This document shows positions 13,819 to 24,751 of a stretch of DNA of 64,000 nt, in pieces. Position numbers and translations under genes: made by a program. Source of the stretch: Misgurnus anguillicaudatus (Eukaryota; Chordata; Actinopteri; Cypriniformes; Cobitidae); contig NW_027395276.1 of the NCBI RefSeq assembly GCF_027580225.2, forward strand, positions 2,215,001-2,279,000, given 5' to 3'. Position 1 is the stretch's first letter. The number at the start of each line of letters is the position of its first letter. The notes beneath the pieces were generated by a model, which saw only the letters and a program-made list of their open reading frames with translations, was not told the DNA's origin and made no database searches.

Positions 13819-14288
13819 AGGGGTCATATATAAGTAATTGGTGACCCCAGAGTGCTTATGTGAAAAACACTACAGATAATTAATTGTAGCATGTTAAAAT
13901 TGCTCCTTTGTAGGCCTGAGCAAAAATGTAACATTTTTGGGTGTGTCCTTTAAATTGCAAATTAGTGGATGAAATGGAAACACTAATCACAATTGAAACT
14001 CAGTTGTGCTGTCAATTAATTTTTCTCTCTTTATCTCTGCACTAAATGGCAGTGTCGTGGTTGGACAGTGCAAATTAAGGGGCGGTATTATTGTAATAAG
14101 GCTTGCTACGTACCTCACAAAACAGACGAAATCTGAACGACCAAATTTTTCAAAGGTTGCACAGAATGGCTTACCAAAACTAAGTTACTGGGTTGATCTT
14201 TTTTCACATTTTCTAGGTTGATATAGTTTTGGGGACCCAATCATAGCACTTAAACATAAAAAAGTCAGATTTTCGCACTGTGACCCCT
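13819..14288. mobile_element. TTAA-type MITE, family B
   Basis: Ends AGGGGTCATA and GTGACCCCT, flanked by TTAA at 13815-13818 and 14289-14292. The interior is homologous to 5993-6511 (shared GAGCAAAAATGT, CAAATTAG and TATTATTGTAATAAGGCTTG blocks). The open frame 14006-14221 lies in its interior and has no equivalent protein family that I know. Confidence 0.8.
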
Positions 14289-14309
14289 TTAAGAACACCT
14301 TACTGTACA

Positions 14310-14771
14310 CACTGAAAAAAATATTTTCAAGAAAACATTTTACTTAGTTTTTTTGTCTTGTTTTCAGTAAAAAATATCTAAAAATTCTTAAATTAAGATG
14401 CTTTTTCTTGATGAGCAAAACGACCTTAGAAAATAAGTCTAGTTTTTAGATCAAAAATATCAAATTAAAGTAATTTTGTGCATAAAACAAGCAAAAAATC
14501 TGCCAATGGGGTAAGCAAAAAAATCTTGAACATTAGTGAACACTAAAATTCAAGAAAAATGTGCTTACCCCATTGGTTGCTTGTTTTATGCACAAAATCA
14601 CTTAAATTTGATATTTTTGGCCTAAAAACTAGACTTATTTTCTATATAGTTTTTATTTTCGTTTTGCTAATCAAGAAAAAGCATCTTAATTTAAGAATTT
14701 TTTGATATTTTTACTGAAAACAAGACAAAAATACTAAGAAAATGTTTTCTTAAAAATCATTTTTTGCAGTG
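14310..14771. mobile_element. Palindromic MITE, CACTGCAAAAAATGAC family (full copy)
   Basis: Near-palindromic over its whole length: both halves contain TTTTGTCTTGTTTTCAGTA, CTTAAATTAAGATGC, AAAATAAGTCTAG and CCAATGGGGTAAGC or their complements. It ends CACTG...CAGTG. Other copies are at 38848-39180, 42334-43502 (interrupted), 43503-43857, 54040-54312, 56272-56685, 56689-57047, 57133-57583 and a fragment at 10245. Confidence 0.85.
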
Positions 14772-15562
14772 CAGCACCTTAATTTTTAAAAGTTTTAAAA
14801 GTTTTTGTGAGGGCTACCACAATGGATAAAACAATCTGGAGGGCTACTTTTTTGAATAGTCTACTCAAAACTATTTTATTTTACTTGTTGATATGTTTTA
14901 TCATTGTTTAAAAATGAACATGCATAAAAGATGCCAAGCTAATATAAAAAATATGTCATAAATAAATACTAAAATTTAGGCTATTAATAGAATGTGCATT
15001 GGCAGGCAACTCACAGACTCTGTACAGGCACCATGTTGGAGACCACTGATGTAAACCAAAGCTATTTGTATTCCCAACATGAAACCTCAATGAAAATTCT
15101 ATTCGCTCTCATGGGCTACAAAAAAGCATTAACATTATCCTCTGTGTAATACTGAGATGCAGATCCTTTTCATCTGAGGCTACACAAGTCATTAGTTTGT
15201 TTCTAACCTTTCCAAGGTCATGCACTGAGAGCTCGTCCAAACCCTCTGCAGCTAAAAACAGCTGACTCATGTGAATTTAGGGCTGCAGAGAGATCACGTT
15301 CCGGTCCTCAGCAACACACATCTCACCACAAACTCTTCTAAAATTCACCACGACTCTGGGCTTCTCTGCCAGCGAACAGACATGATAATGGATTTCCAAC
15401 ATTTTGGTTTACATTTAGAGATAGATATTTGGTATCTAAAAAGCTATCAGCACCTCCCAAAGTCTCTTGAGATTTTTATAACTACCTTCTGAGGTCTTAT
15501 GACTCTCCAACCACAAAAATAAAGGTTCTCAGTAGGGTACTTTGTAGGGATGCCATTAAATA

Positions 15563-16694
15563 CACTGTAAAAAAATTAGCTGTAATTATGCAGCTGGTTG
15601 CCAGTAACGTACTGTAGAAGGTAAAGACTGAAAATGTTTCATGTTCATTTAACTTAGAACAAACTGTTGACAGTAAATAACATAAATGTAAAATCTACAG
15701 TAAGTTACTGGCAGCTAGTTGTAAAAAATGAACTGTGTGGGAATAGTAAGTCTTATTAGATATTTTCTTGTATTATTTAACTGTTTTATAGTCACTGCAC
15801 ATAGTCCTAAAATAATTAAGTAAATTTAATCAAAAACTTTAGCAGATTCAAGTAAAAAATCTTAGTTAATTTCACTTAAAAATATTAAATCCATTAAACT
15901 AAAAAAATCTAAGTAAAATTTACTTACATTTATTTGCACATGTTGTAAGGAATACCCACAATTCTTTGCGGCTGAATATTTTTATTTTTTAAGCTTTATC
16001 ACAGAATAAGAACTGATAAGAACTTTAACTACTTAAATATTTGTTAGCAAAATGTCATAAAGGTTTAAGCTCTTATATTATTGATGTTGTTTTGTTGTAA
16101 ATAATAATTTTGTGAAGTCACCGTTCAGGTGATCAGTGTTTCTTTACATGAACCCTGTTCAGAACATTGTATTGTAATTCTCTCCACAGTGCTGATAATG
16201 CATGTCAGAAACACAGTTTGTGTGCGTTTCTGTTCCGAATCAAGTTTATTCAATGACTGACTTGTTGTCAGTCATGAATTTTGTGTTATAATGCCATTTA
16301 TAACACTAAAAATAACTAGGTCCATAGGAATATGTTAAAGAAAATAACAAACAGAAAATATGATTTATTTAATATTATTAGGACAGCAATGCTTCAATTT
16401 TCAAAAAAAAAAACCTAATAGACTTTACCTAAACGATTAAAATAAATCTAACATCTAAATAAATAATTAAGTAACATTTAATTAATTATTTAACATATGT
16501 TTTATCATGCAATTTAAGTACATTTTATTTGATTTTAGTAGGTAAGTTTTACTTATAAAAAAGCAGTACATTTTACTTAAAAAAAGTTCGTGCAAATTGT
16601 TACGAGGATTTTTTTAAGTACATTTTACAAGTTGTTTTTTTTTCAGTGTAATACCCAGTAATACTGTAATTTCTACAGAATTTTTTTTACAGTG
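15563..16694. mobile_element. Composite of CACTGTAAAAAA-type MITEs
   Basis: The outer ends CACTGTAAAAAAATT and AATTTTTTTTACAGTG are inverse. Inside are a second degenerate pair of tails (about 15745 to 16645) and many TAAGTAA/TTACTTA repeats, suggesting one MITE inserted in another. No coding potential is seen. Confidence 0.5.
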
Positions 16695-16955
16695 TAACCA
16701 TTTTTGATTTCCTAACAAACCTTTTAGTTCTTATAAGAACAATTTCTTTCTTTGTATGGTCTAAAGAACCTTTTGGATCCATAAAATTTGACTGTTGGCA
16801 TATCGTGCGGCACTGTAGACCCGGGTACAAAACCCGCAAAGTTTTTTATAAAGTTCTTTTGAATAGCCGACATAGACAACTTAGACATAAACATCTTAAA
16901 ATACCACTGACCGCTTCCCTTTATTAAATTTGTTTAATTTTAACAAATCTTATAT

Positions 16956-17352
16956 CTTTTTTTCTACTTGATCACCTAAATTTTCCCAACGACAACCAAC
17001 CGCTTCCTTTAACTTTTCATTTAAATTATTAAAACCTTTAATTCCTATAAAATTGTATAACATAGTATATCTTCTATAGCATGAGAGTAAGTGAATGTTG
17101 AACTTTAATTTTTTTGTTGAAAAATGGTCCTAAAAATAGGCTTCATGTTTATAATTTCATATTTTATTCCTTTTCATTTTTGCTGTGAAATGTTACATCG
17201 GGGATGAGATTCACACACAAAGCAATAACTTTTTTTCTACTTGATCACCTAAATTTTCCCAACGACAACCAACCGCTTCCTTTAACTTTTCATTTAAATT
17301 ATTAAAACCTTTAATTCCTATAAAATTGTATAACATAGTATATCTTCTATAG
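16956..17352. repeat. A-B-A local duplication
   Basis: Segment 16956-17079 (124 bp) is repeated without any mismatch at 17229-17352. Between them lies 17079-17229 (151 bp), which is nearly identical (two differences by eye) to 20345-20495. It is best read as a templated copy of B inserted into A, with duplication of 124 bp of target, or as an assembly join. Confidence 0.85.
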
Positions 17353-17365
17353 GATTAGTCTGCAA

Positions 17366-17665
17366 GGTTTTTTTTCTTCCATGGACTTTTCCCCATAAAG
17401 GTTTTTTCTTATGAGTTTTTTTCAACCACTTAGGAGTCAGCTAAGATTAGCTTAACTTTGAGCTATGTTACATTACATATGCGTTACATTATTACTCCGC
17501 TCACTAGTAAGGTTTAATCTTAGCCGCTGTACTTTGCTACTTTGCTGTCCTATGATTTTTATGTTTTCTCTTGTTTTTATTAATGTAAAGCTGCTTTGGA
17601 ACAATTAAACAATTGTGAAAAGTGCTATATACATACAATTGAACCAAATTAAATTGAATTAGGCA
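17366..17665 (+). mobile_element. LINE 3' tail (L2-like), plus orientation
   Basis: A T-rich 3' UTR is followed by GTAAAGCTGCTTTGGAACAAT and AAAAGTGCTATATACATAC, then ATTGAA-type tandem ends. It is homologous to the reverse complement of 11222-11537. It has no coding part. Confidence 0.65.
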
Positions 17666-17672
17666 GCACTTA

Positions 17673-18128
17673 CAGTCCCTCCAGAAAAACGCGATTGTGC
17701 GATCGCACGATTTATTCCATAATCAGCCAAAGTCCGCATATTTACGCGCGGCTGAATTTTTTCCAAATACGACGCACTTTCGCCGCATTAATTACAGATT
17801 TCCGCGCACAAAATATGCGGGGCTTGCATGATTTCATACTCCCCGCATTTTCGTAGCAAAAAGTCACATATATATTAGCAGAAAGTTGAAAAATGTTGCA
17901 TTTACTTCACACAAGCGCAGCCGTGTCCTCTGTTGCCATGGGAACGTTATGAAGTGACGTGATTATGTGACGTGAACATCATTGCAGCTTTTGCAAATTC
18001 CCGCAATTCCATCGCATAAATTGCATAAATATCCCGCATATTCCATCGCATTTTTTAAGAAAACGTGCCGCAAAATCGAGGATTTTTGCCCGCAACAATC
18101 ACAAAAAACTCTTTTTCTGGAAGGACTG
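17673..18128. mobile_element. MITE with CAGTCCCTCCAGAAAAA termini
   Basis: Left end CAGTCCCTCCAGAAAAA and right end TTTTTCTGGAAGGACTG are inverse with one change. The interior is rich in CGCAT/GCGGA words. An exact 8-bp duplication is not visible, so hAT membership is likely but unproven. The frame 17982-18218 spans its end and is not a gene. Confidence 0.7.
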
Positions 18129-18302
18129 ACTTTAAACCCTAAGCAGATCAGTAATTTAAGTTCAATTCATGTACCAATTTGTTACATCGAGTCCTTAAAT
18201 TATATGTTTAGAGGTTAATTTAGGATTTGAACTCTTTAATTAAGAACTAATTACATCTAATTTACACAGAAAGAAACAAGGTTCATTAAAGTGCGATTGT
18301 AC

Positions 18303-18543
18303 CTCCAAAGTAGGAGCCATCAGAAAGTTTTAACCCAACAGTTCCTTTGGTGATAACATTCACAACGCCATGTTGAATGAAGTACATCTTCTTGCCGATG
18401 GTTCCCTCACGGATGATGTAATCGCCCGGCTGGAAGACCTCGAAACGGAGCTTTGTCAACATGGCTGTCACAAAGTTGGGTTCGGCGTTGGCAAACATGG
18501 GCATGGAGGCCACCAGCTTTCGGCAATTGAAGTTCACTATTTC
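18303..18543 (-). CDS. hcn2: HCN channel exon 6 (CNBD first half)
   Basis: This follows a TCTCACAG acceptor and ends at a GTACAA donor; its 241 nt equals the standard vertebrate HCN exon 6. It starts in phase 0 with [15 protein letters not shown] and continues through [36 protein letters not shown] and [15 protein letters not shown] to the KLSDGSYFG turn. It encodes the end of the C-linker, the A-helix and the beta-roll of the cyclic-nucleotide domain. The REGTIGKK and ASMP versions match HCN2 more closely than HCN1. The segment [10 protein letters not shown] differs slightly from the mammalian sequence I recall; it sits in a loop. Confidence 0.96.
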
Positions 18544-18619
18544 CTGTGAGATGATACAGACATATCTGGACTTAAGAGGGGAAAATAAATGAGGCCTTGA
18601 CAAACTTAATAAGCACAAT

Positions 18620-19283
18620 ATTTACATTCAATAGTTTAGCTGAAATCATATTTTACTTGACAAAATGATAAATTATATTTACTAAAACATTTGAAGCGAA
18701 GTTTAGAAGAACGTGACGTTGTTTTCATGTTTATTTTTAGTTTTGCATTCGGTGTGTAGCCAGAAATCAAATTATGATTATTTCGCAAGACTTTATGTAA
18801 ACAATTGACATGAAACTTTGACTTCGTACCATAAACGATGAACAACGAAGTCTGTAGGATATCCAAATGCATTTAACGTTTTCAAAAAAGGAGCAGTATT
18901 GAGAGACAAAACATCTGGCAAGTAAAAGTATACAGCAAGTTATTTCCGCGCATCTATTCACACCATGCATTTTCACAACCGCCTTCTTAAATAAACTTTA
19001 TTCTTCTCACAATGCCTGAGCGCTGTAGCATTAGTGCATGTGAGAGTACTAAAGGTAAAACACACCGCTCTGAATCGACTCCAATATTGCACTGTCAGAA
19101 ACATATGACACAAACTTGTTATCAGAGATTTGCAAGTGCTCACCGTTTTGTGTGTCTTATTTTCATAAAGCAGAGGAATTTGACCTTTTTTGTCACTATC
19201 AATGTTTTACTTCACGGTTGCCAATCCCGCAGCTTTACAGGAAATTTATGTGGTTCACCGAATAACAATAAATAACATTTTCT
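18620..19283. other. Intron 5 sequence, no clear feature
   Basis: AT-rich intron directly upstream of exon 6. Open frames at 18636-18872, 18767-18976 and 19012-19275 have no recognisable domain or homologue among families I know. Confidence 0.4.
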
Positions 19284-20115
19284 TACAGTAAAGTTGTATT
19301 TGTTAAATTTAGTAAATGCATTAGCTAACAATAACAATGAGCAAAGTTTTTCAGCATTCATTCTAATGCCAAAACAGGTGTTCATGCTAGTTTGTTTATT
19401 TCGTTGTGCATTAACTAATGTTATTACACGTCTTGTTGAAATGCTTGATTCTAATTGGCCAGTTGCAACATTTGCATGTTTGTAATTATCAGACAACAGC
19501 TCAAAACTAATAACACAAGGTAATCCGGATGCTGCAAATCATTTTGGCAGGTATAGTGTTATATTACACAAATGTAAATAAATGTTTTTTTTTAGGGATG
19601 CAGCGATAGTAATTTTTTTTGGGCCGATACAGATTTAAACAGACAACTTCTGGCCGACACCGATATTAAACACTTGTATACAATACTATACTGTTGGTCT
19701 ATTAGCTAGTTTATTTCTGCATCAAATTATTTTTACTGAACATGGATTGGATCTAATTAACATTCAACTGACCAACATACTAAGAGAGGCACAAATTAAG
19801 CTAAAACAAATATAATAAGACAGCATGACAACCTTCAAAGGTGGTTTTTGCTATTCAGCATTTATTTTATTAACAACATTAACTCTTTTTTTTTTACATA
19901 TAATGGATTTCTTTATGAAGTTAATTAATAAACAATCGGTATCTTCCTTTCTCATGCTATTGCTGATATGCCGATGGTTTCAAATTCATCAAAAATCGGC
20001 TGATAAATATCGGCGGCCGATACATCGGTGCATCACTAGTTTTTTTAGTAACACATGACATTTATTTACAAAATAATTCAACCAAATACTGTGTTCGGGA
20101 CATTTGAATGCCTTG
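19284..20115. repeat. Interspersed repeat interrupted by a hAT element
   Basis: The sequence around TTACAGTAAAGTTGTATTTG recurs at 23997-24200. The parts after TAATAACACA and TTTACAAAATAATTCAACCA recur at about 27410-27600. Here the repeat is split by 19593-20038. It belongs to the same family as the inverted segments flanking the LINE in intron 4. Confidence 0.65.
19593..20038. mobile_element. hAT-type MITE (TAGGGATGCA...) nested in another repeat
   Basis: Ends TAGGGATGCAGCGATA and TATCGGTGCATCACTA-like are inverse repeats rich in CCGATA/TATCGG. Flanks are TTTTTTTT (19585-19592) and GTTTTTTT (20039-20046), consistent with an 8-bp duplication in a T-run. Removing it joins the two halves of the repeat at 19284-20115. 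Confidence 0.75.
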
Positions 20116-20344
20116 TCTTATCTCAAAACCAAAAGTAAATGAATTTTCCTTGTGGAAAAGGGTGTGTATTTGTTAAAACTGGCATGTTTTGAGTGAATTT
20201 CATTAAATAAAATTATATATTATTATCTTAGAACATTACAGTGATGACAATTTGGAAAAGTGCCTAATTTATATTGATATAGAAAAACCTTAAAAGAATA
20301 TTCAAGGGACATGATTATTTAAAAACTCGTATACACCTGGAATG

Positions 20345-20495
20345 GCATGAGAGTAAGTGAATGTTGAACTTTAATTTTTTTGTTGAAAAATTGTCCTAAA
20401 AATAGGCTTCATGTTTATAATTTCATATTTTATTCCTTTTCATTTTTGCTGTGAAATGTAACATCGGGGATGAGATTCACACACAAAGCAATAAC
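20345..20495. repeat. Second copy of 151-bp segment B
   Basis: Nearly identical to 17079-17229 (two differences by eye), in direct orientation 3266 bp away. The neighbouring sequence on either side is unrelated to that at the other copy. Confidence 0.9.
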
Positions 20496-20503
20496 ATCCA
20501 AAC

Positions 20504-20804
20504 TAAAGATGCGCCGATATATCGGTCAATAATCAGTATCGGTCAATGAAAGCAATTTTTCACACTATTCGCCATCGAAAATGCAATGAATTTGAGCTCT
20601 GTGTATAGAAAATGTCAGGAAACATCACTAGTTTAATGTTCAGTATTAATGATCGTTATATGAATAAATAACATTCAGAAAATTTTATCTTCAGAATTTA
20701 GTTAATATAAATTAATATACCACCAAACTATCGGTTTTGGCAGATATCGGTCTGAATTATCGCCTATATTATTGGCGGAAAAAGGTAATATCCGTGCATC
20801 TCTA
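20504..20804. mobile_element. hAT-type MITE (TAAAGATGCGCCGATA)
   Basis: Ends TAAAGATGCGCCGATATATC and ATCCGTGCATCTCTA are inverse repeats related to those of 19593-20038. Flanks ATCCAAAC (20496-20503) and ATGCAAAC (20805-20812) form an 8-bp duplication with one change. Confidence 0.75.
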
Positions 20805-21108
20805 ATGCAAACAATAGAAAACCTACAGTAGACACAAAGAGCTCTGTTTGTTTGACTCTGTTGTCTTCTCTTAAAACAACAGTAAATGTAGTAAAAGCTG
20901 GAATGCACACAGAAGGGATTTAGCCGTTTGCTGTGACATTGATATATTTTGAAAGCTGTTTCCAGTTCAGCACGGTTTTATTGTTTTGGAAAGCTCTGAG
21001 ACAACAGCGGAGCCTTCTGGGAGATTTTTCCATACATGTTTACAGATACAGACAAACCTTTGCAAGGACACTTTGCAACTAAACTAACACACTTCTGTGA
21101 ACACTCAC

Positions 21109-21255
21109 CTCTCTGAGCGGCTCATTGAGTTCCTCAAGGATACTCTCTTCATCAAACATCTTGCCCTGGTAACGGTGCTCGTAATAATCGTGAATCTTCT
21201 GTCGGAAATCTGCTGGAAGTTTGTGGAAAGACATGTACTGCTCCACTTGTTTGTA
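21109..21255 (-). CDS. hcn2: HCN channel exon 5 (C-linker)
   Basis: This encodes the A'-D' helices of the C-linker that couples the cyclic-nucleotide domain to the S6 gate. The acceptor CTCTGCAG and donor GTGAGT bound 147 nt, the standard size. Protein: [20 protein letters not shown], then [20 protein letters not shown] and EELNEPLRE, phase 0 at both ends. ADFRQK is the HCN2/HCN4 form (HCN1 has M at the third position, from memory). It joins exon 4 (QYQEK) and exon 6 (EIVNFN) to give the conserved LREEIV junction. Confidence 0.96.
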
Positions 21256-21797
21256 CTGCAGAGAGAGAAAATCAGGCATGAAAAATGTGTGGCAATGTAA
21301 TGTCTTGAACCTTGTCTGTGAAATCCAGGCTAAAAAGTAAGAGATTATGAACATCAAAGTTTGATTTCACATCTTTGACATAATCTTACTCTGTCAATAT
21401 TATAGACATCAAGGTTACGTTTTTTTTACAAAACTGTGCTGACCTGGTGCTGACAGACACAATAAAGGTGATGTACAGTATTGTCTGCGCTCTCAAGTTT
21501 GTTAGTTTAATGCTACAATACAGTGATGCATAGCACATAAGAGCAAGCTGTATGTGGCTTTGAAAATAAGAAGTTTGTTTTTCATGCATAGGCTATAGGT
21601 AACTAGAATCAAGTTTGTCTTTTCGATTAACATTTTGTATTATTGTTTTTAAAAACATTTTAATATATATTTATATGTATTTAAGTTATAATTATAATAT
21701 AAAGCAATTAAAATGCCATTTTCATGTAATTTGACAAACTTCTGGCTTAAGACCCACTCCACTTCCGGTTCCATCCGAATACAAATACAGATACAAA

Positions 21798-22926
21798 CAG
21801 TGCTTTAAGTGGGCCGAAACGCCCGGTACTCAGTACCGCCACTTCCAAAAATAGCTCTTGAGCGTACCACCACCTCTCCGTGCGCCCAGAACGTGCTTTT
21901 AGCATACCAGAACGCTCATTTGCACATCTGTTTAAAAATCTGAGGTTTAATTTAATACTTTGGCTGCGCTGCGGCTTTTCAGAGCGCCCTTAATGTACAC
22001 TTCCTAATTCGTCCCACTGAGCGCAGAGACTACATTACACCCTTACGTTTACAAGTTAAAAGCGCATGCGTCGGTCAGTCAGTGTCAACATGCTCTGGAC
22101 TGGAGAGGTGTGTGTTTGTGTGTGAAACGCGCAACCATAGCTGCTCGATTAAAAAGAAAATACAATGAACACTTAATATGCCCTCCTTGTTTTAGACTCT
22201 GAGTAGTAAAAGAACAAGGTCAGAATCAGAGGACTCGCTGGCTGACATCCCACCAAGCCAGAATGATAGCTGCAGGTCAGACGCAAGCCTTATTCAATAC
22301 CCTTTTGTAGGTACGTGATAATCTCCGCTGTGGCGGCTGTCAATTTGGTTCCCCTCGAGCCAACTTCGGATTTCCTCAGGTGATGTGCAGAAAACATTCT
22401 TGAAATTGTAATATACATTTAGTTTAATAGCTAAACTACAAGTGAATTAAATTTCAATGAATTTGATTGACTTGCACAGTATAGTTTTACCAACCGCAAA
22501 ATGGAAAACAATGGGACAAAATAAATGACTTTCGAGTTTCAAATGGCAAGTATATTGTTATTCTTGAACCCATAGACATGGTCTTGGTGTCATTTTAATG
22601 TTTTTTTTTCAAGCTCTTTCTATCTGAACAACTAGTTTTAGCATTTAACCATGCTGAAAGCTCACATATTTACCTTTTGCACATTTTATTTATGTTCAAA
22701 AGCTCTACAGTAGCTCTTTCTAATGGTATTTTTTCAAAATCCTTTTGCACATTTTATTTATGTTCAGTAGCTATTTCTAGCTCAAGCAAATCCACAAACT
22801 TATAAAAGGATTAATTATTTTTTACAAGGTCGTCTGTTGACTGCTGAATATAAAACCCCTTCAATATAGGAGTCGAGTCAGCAAAAAAAATAGAGTACCG
22901 GCACCTCTTTTGGCCACTTAATGTGG
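21798..22926. mobile_element. Decayed hAT-like element
   Basis: Left end CAGTGCTTTAAGTGGGCCGA and the reverse complement of the right end (CACATTAAGTGGCCAAAAGA) are similar. Around 22196-22312 the plus strand reads SSKRTRSESEDSLADIP and SQNDSCRSDASLIQYPF before a GTA, which looks like the N-terminal part of a hAT transposase reading frame. No full transposase survives. The exact right boundary is uncertain. Confidence 0.45.
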
Positions 22927-23239
22927 AATCTGAGGGTGCAAAAAATAAAAACTTTGAAAAAATCGCCTTTAATGTTGTCCTTAGATTAAAGTCCTTAGGA
23001 ATTGCATGTACTCACAAAAATAAAGTTTTTACAGTACGAAATTTACAAAAATCTTCACTGTCTTTACAAAATATTATTTTGACATAACAAAATCAATAAT
23101 TTTGACTCATGCAATGTATTTTTGGCTTCTGCTACGAATAAGTTTAGAATCACATTTATTATTAAACATGCTAATTGACATTTTGTTTAGAAAAATAATA
23201 AAATATCAGATATTTGACAAAGATCAGTTAGTGCCTGTT

Positions 23240-23551
23240 TACATAGCAAAATCCCCAGAGTTAAATGAACACTGCTGGCTGTAAGAGTCTAGTCCAACTA
23301 AAACAAACACTGATCACCATAATGGTGACTTTAAATGGAACAGCCAACGTCTAAACCCAAGTTAAGAACATAACTGTAAAATTAAGATGTAAATGCAATT
23401 TTAGGTTTCAAACAGAGATTGTGATAAAGAGGATAAAATTACGTATATCCGCTTTTAATTCTGCTTCGGTGTTACTTTTTAACTCTCTGTAAGATTGGGA
23501 TAATATATACACCCAGCAGTGTTCATTTAACTCTGGGGATTTTGCTGTGTA
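23240..23551. mobile_element. MITE with TACATAGCAAAATCCCCAG ends
   Basis: Left end TACATAGCAAAATCCCCAG and right end CTGGGGATTTTGCTGTGTA are inverse with one change, and inner AACACTGCTGG/CCCAGCAGTGTT continue the match. A relative lies at 45202-45563. The frames 23102-23284 and 23408-23671 fall across it and are not genes. Confidence 0.75.
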
Positions 23552-23996
23552 GAAGAGTATCTCTCTTGTATCCAGGTCTATGATATCAATATGTTGCCTA
23601 CGGCAAGGTACGTCCCCAAGTCCGAGCCTTGGAGGAGCGTTAGTTACAGTTAACAAGCCAGCATTCCTCAAACTGTGTTATTTACGGAGACAGAAAGAGA
23701 ACGGCAATGATGGAGTGATTTACTGAAAACAGGTCAGACTATGATACATTAGCATTGCATCCCTATTGCTTGGTAGACTCTGCTGACAGAGGTGTTTCTG
23801 TAGCACCTGTAATGTCTGTGAACCACTTGTGAGAATAGTTGGCCACATGTTGGGCTTTTTAAAGGTCTCACCATTACTCTTGTGCCAAATTTCACGTGTA
23901 CAAAAAAGTAGGCTGCAGATTTCAGAATCAGCAAGTGAACTGTATTCCAAGAATATTTTAAAGGGGTCTTGTATGATAAATTGTATCATACTGATT

Positions 23997-24310
23997 ACAG
24001 TAAAGTTGTATTTGTTAGCATTAGTAAATGCAGCTAACATTAACAATGAGCAATATAGTTTTTCAGCATTATTTCTAATGCCAAAACAGATGTTAATGCT
24101 GGTTTGTTTATTTTATTGTGCATTGCATAATGTTATTACACGACTCGTTGGAATGCTTGATTCTGATTGGCCAGTTGTGACATTTGCAGGTTTGTTATGT
24201 AAGGGATAATGTCGGGCTTCACGTCGGGTCCTTATTACACTGTCTGGGCTTATTTCCCAATAACTACCGGCTGCCTCTACATTATCCCGCTTATTACACG
24301 GCTACTTGCC
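23997..24310. repeat. Left arm of a large inverted repeat split by the LINE
   Basis: CGTTGGAATGCTTGATTCTG and ATTGGCCAGTTGTGACATTT here match the reverse complement of 27340-27410. GCAGCCGGTAG-type sequence near 24270 pairs with 27735-27780. The unit appears to be a fish repeat with long inverted arms, opened by insertion of the LINE at 24752. Confidence 0.55.
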
Positions 24311-24751
24311 ACATAAGAAAAAAAACTGGACATGAATATGAATTTGAAACATTTTATTGGCATATTTGTTTTAAATTAACATTTTTATCCTTCCGCGAAA
24401 CTTTGCACAGATGTATAAAATGATCGTAATACCTTATTAAGATCCTCTGCTTCATACTTGTCTGTCTCCATTTTTTTCTCTTTTAGCCAGTCTTTGAGAA
24501 GTTTTAATGCCCATTCTGTTTTTTTTTTTTGTGTTGGCTTCGTAGCTGTCATGCTCTATTTTGTCAAGTTCAGTCTCAGTCAGCTCTCTGTGTCTTGTCG
24601 TCTATTTACCGTTTAAAGGTTTTGTTTTTTCCGTACATGTTAAAATTAATGTCAAAATGTTCCATTCTTAATTGTGGTTGTCAAGTGTTTGTCACAAGAT
24701 GGCGCCAAACAGTAATCTTTGTTGGCGCGGAGGGATTTTAAACATACAAGT

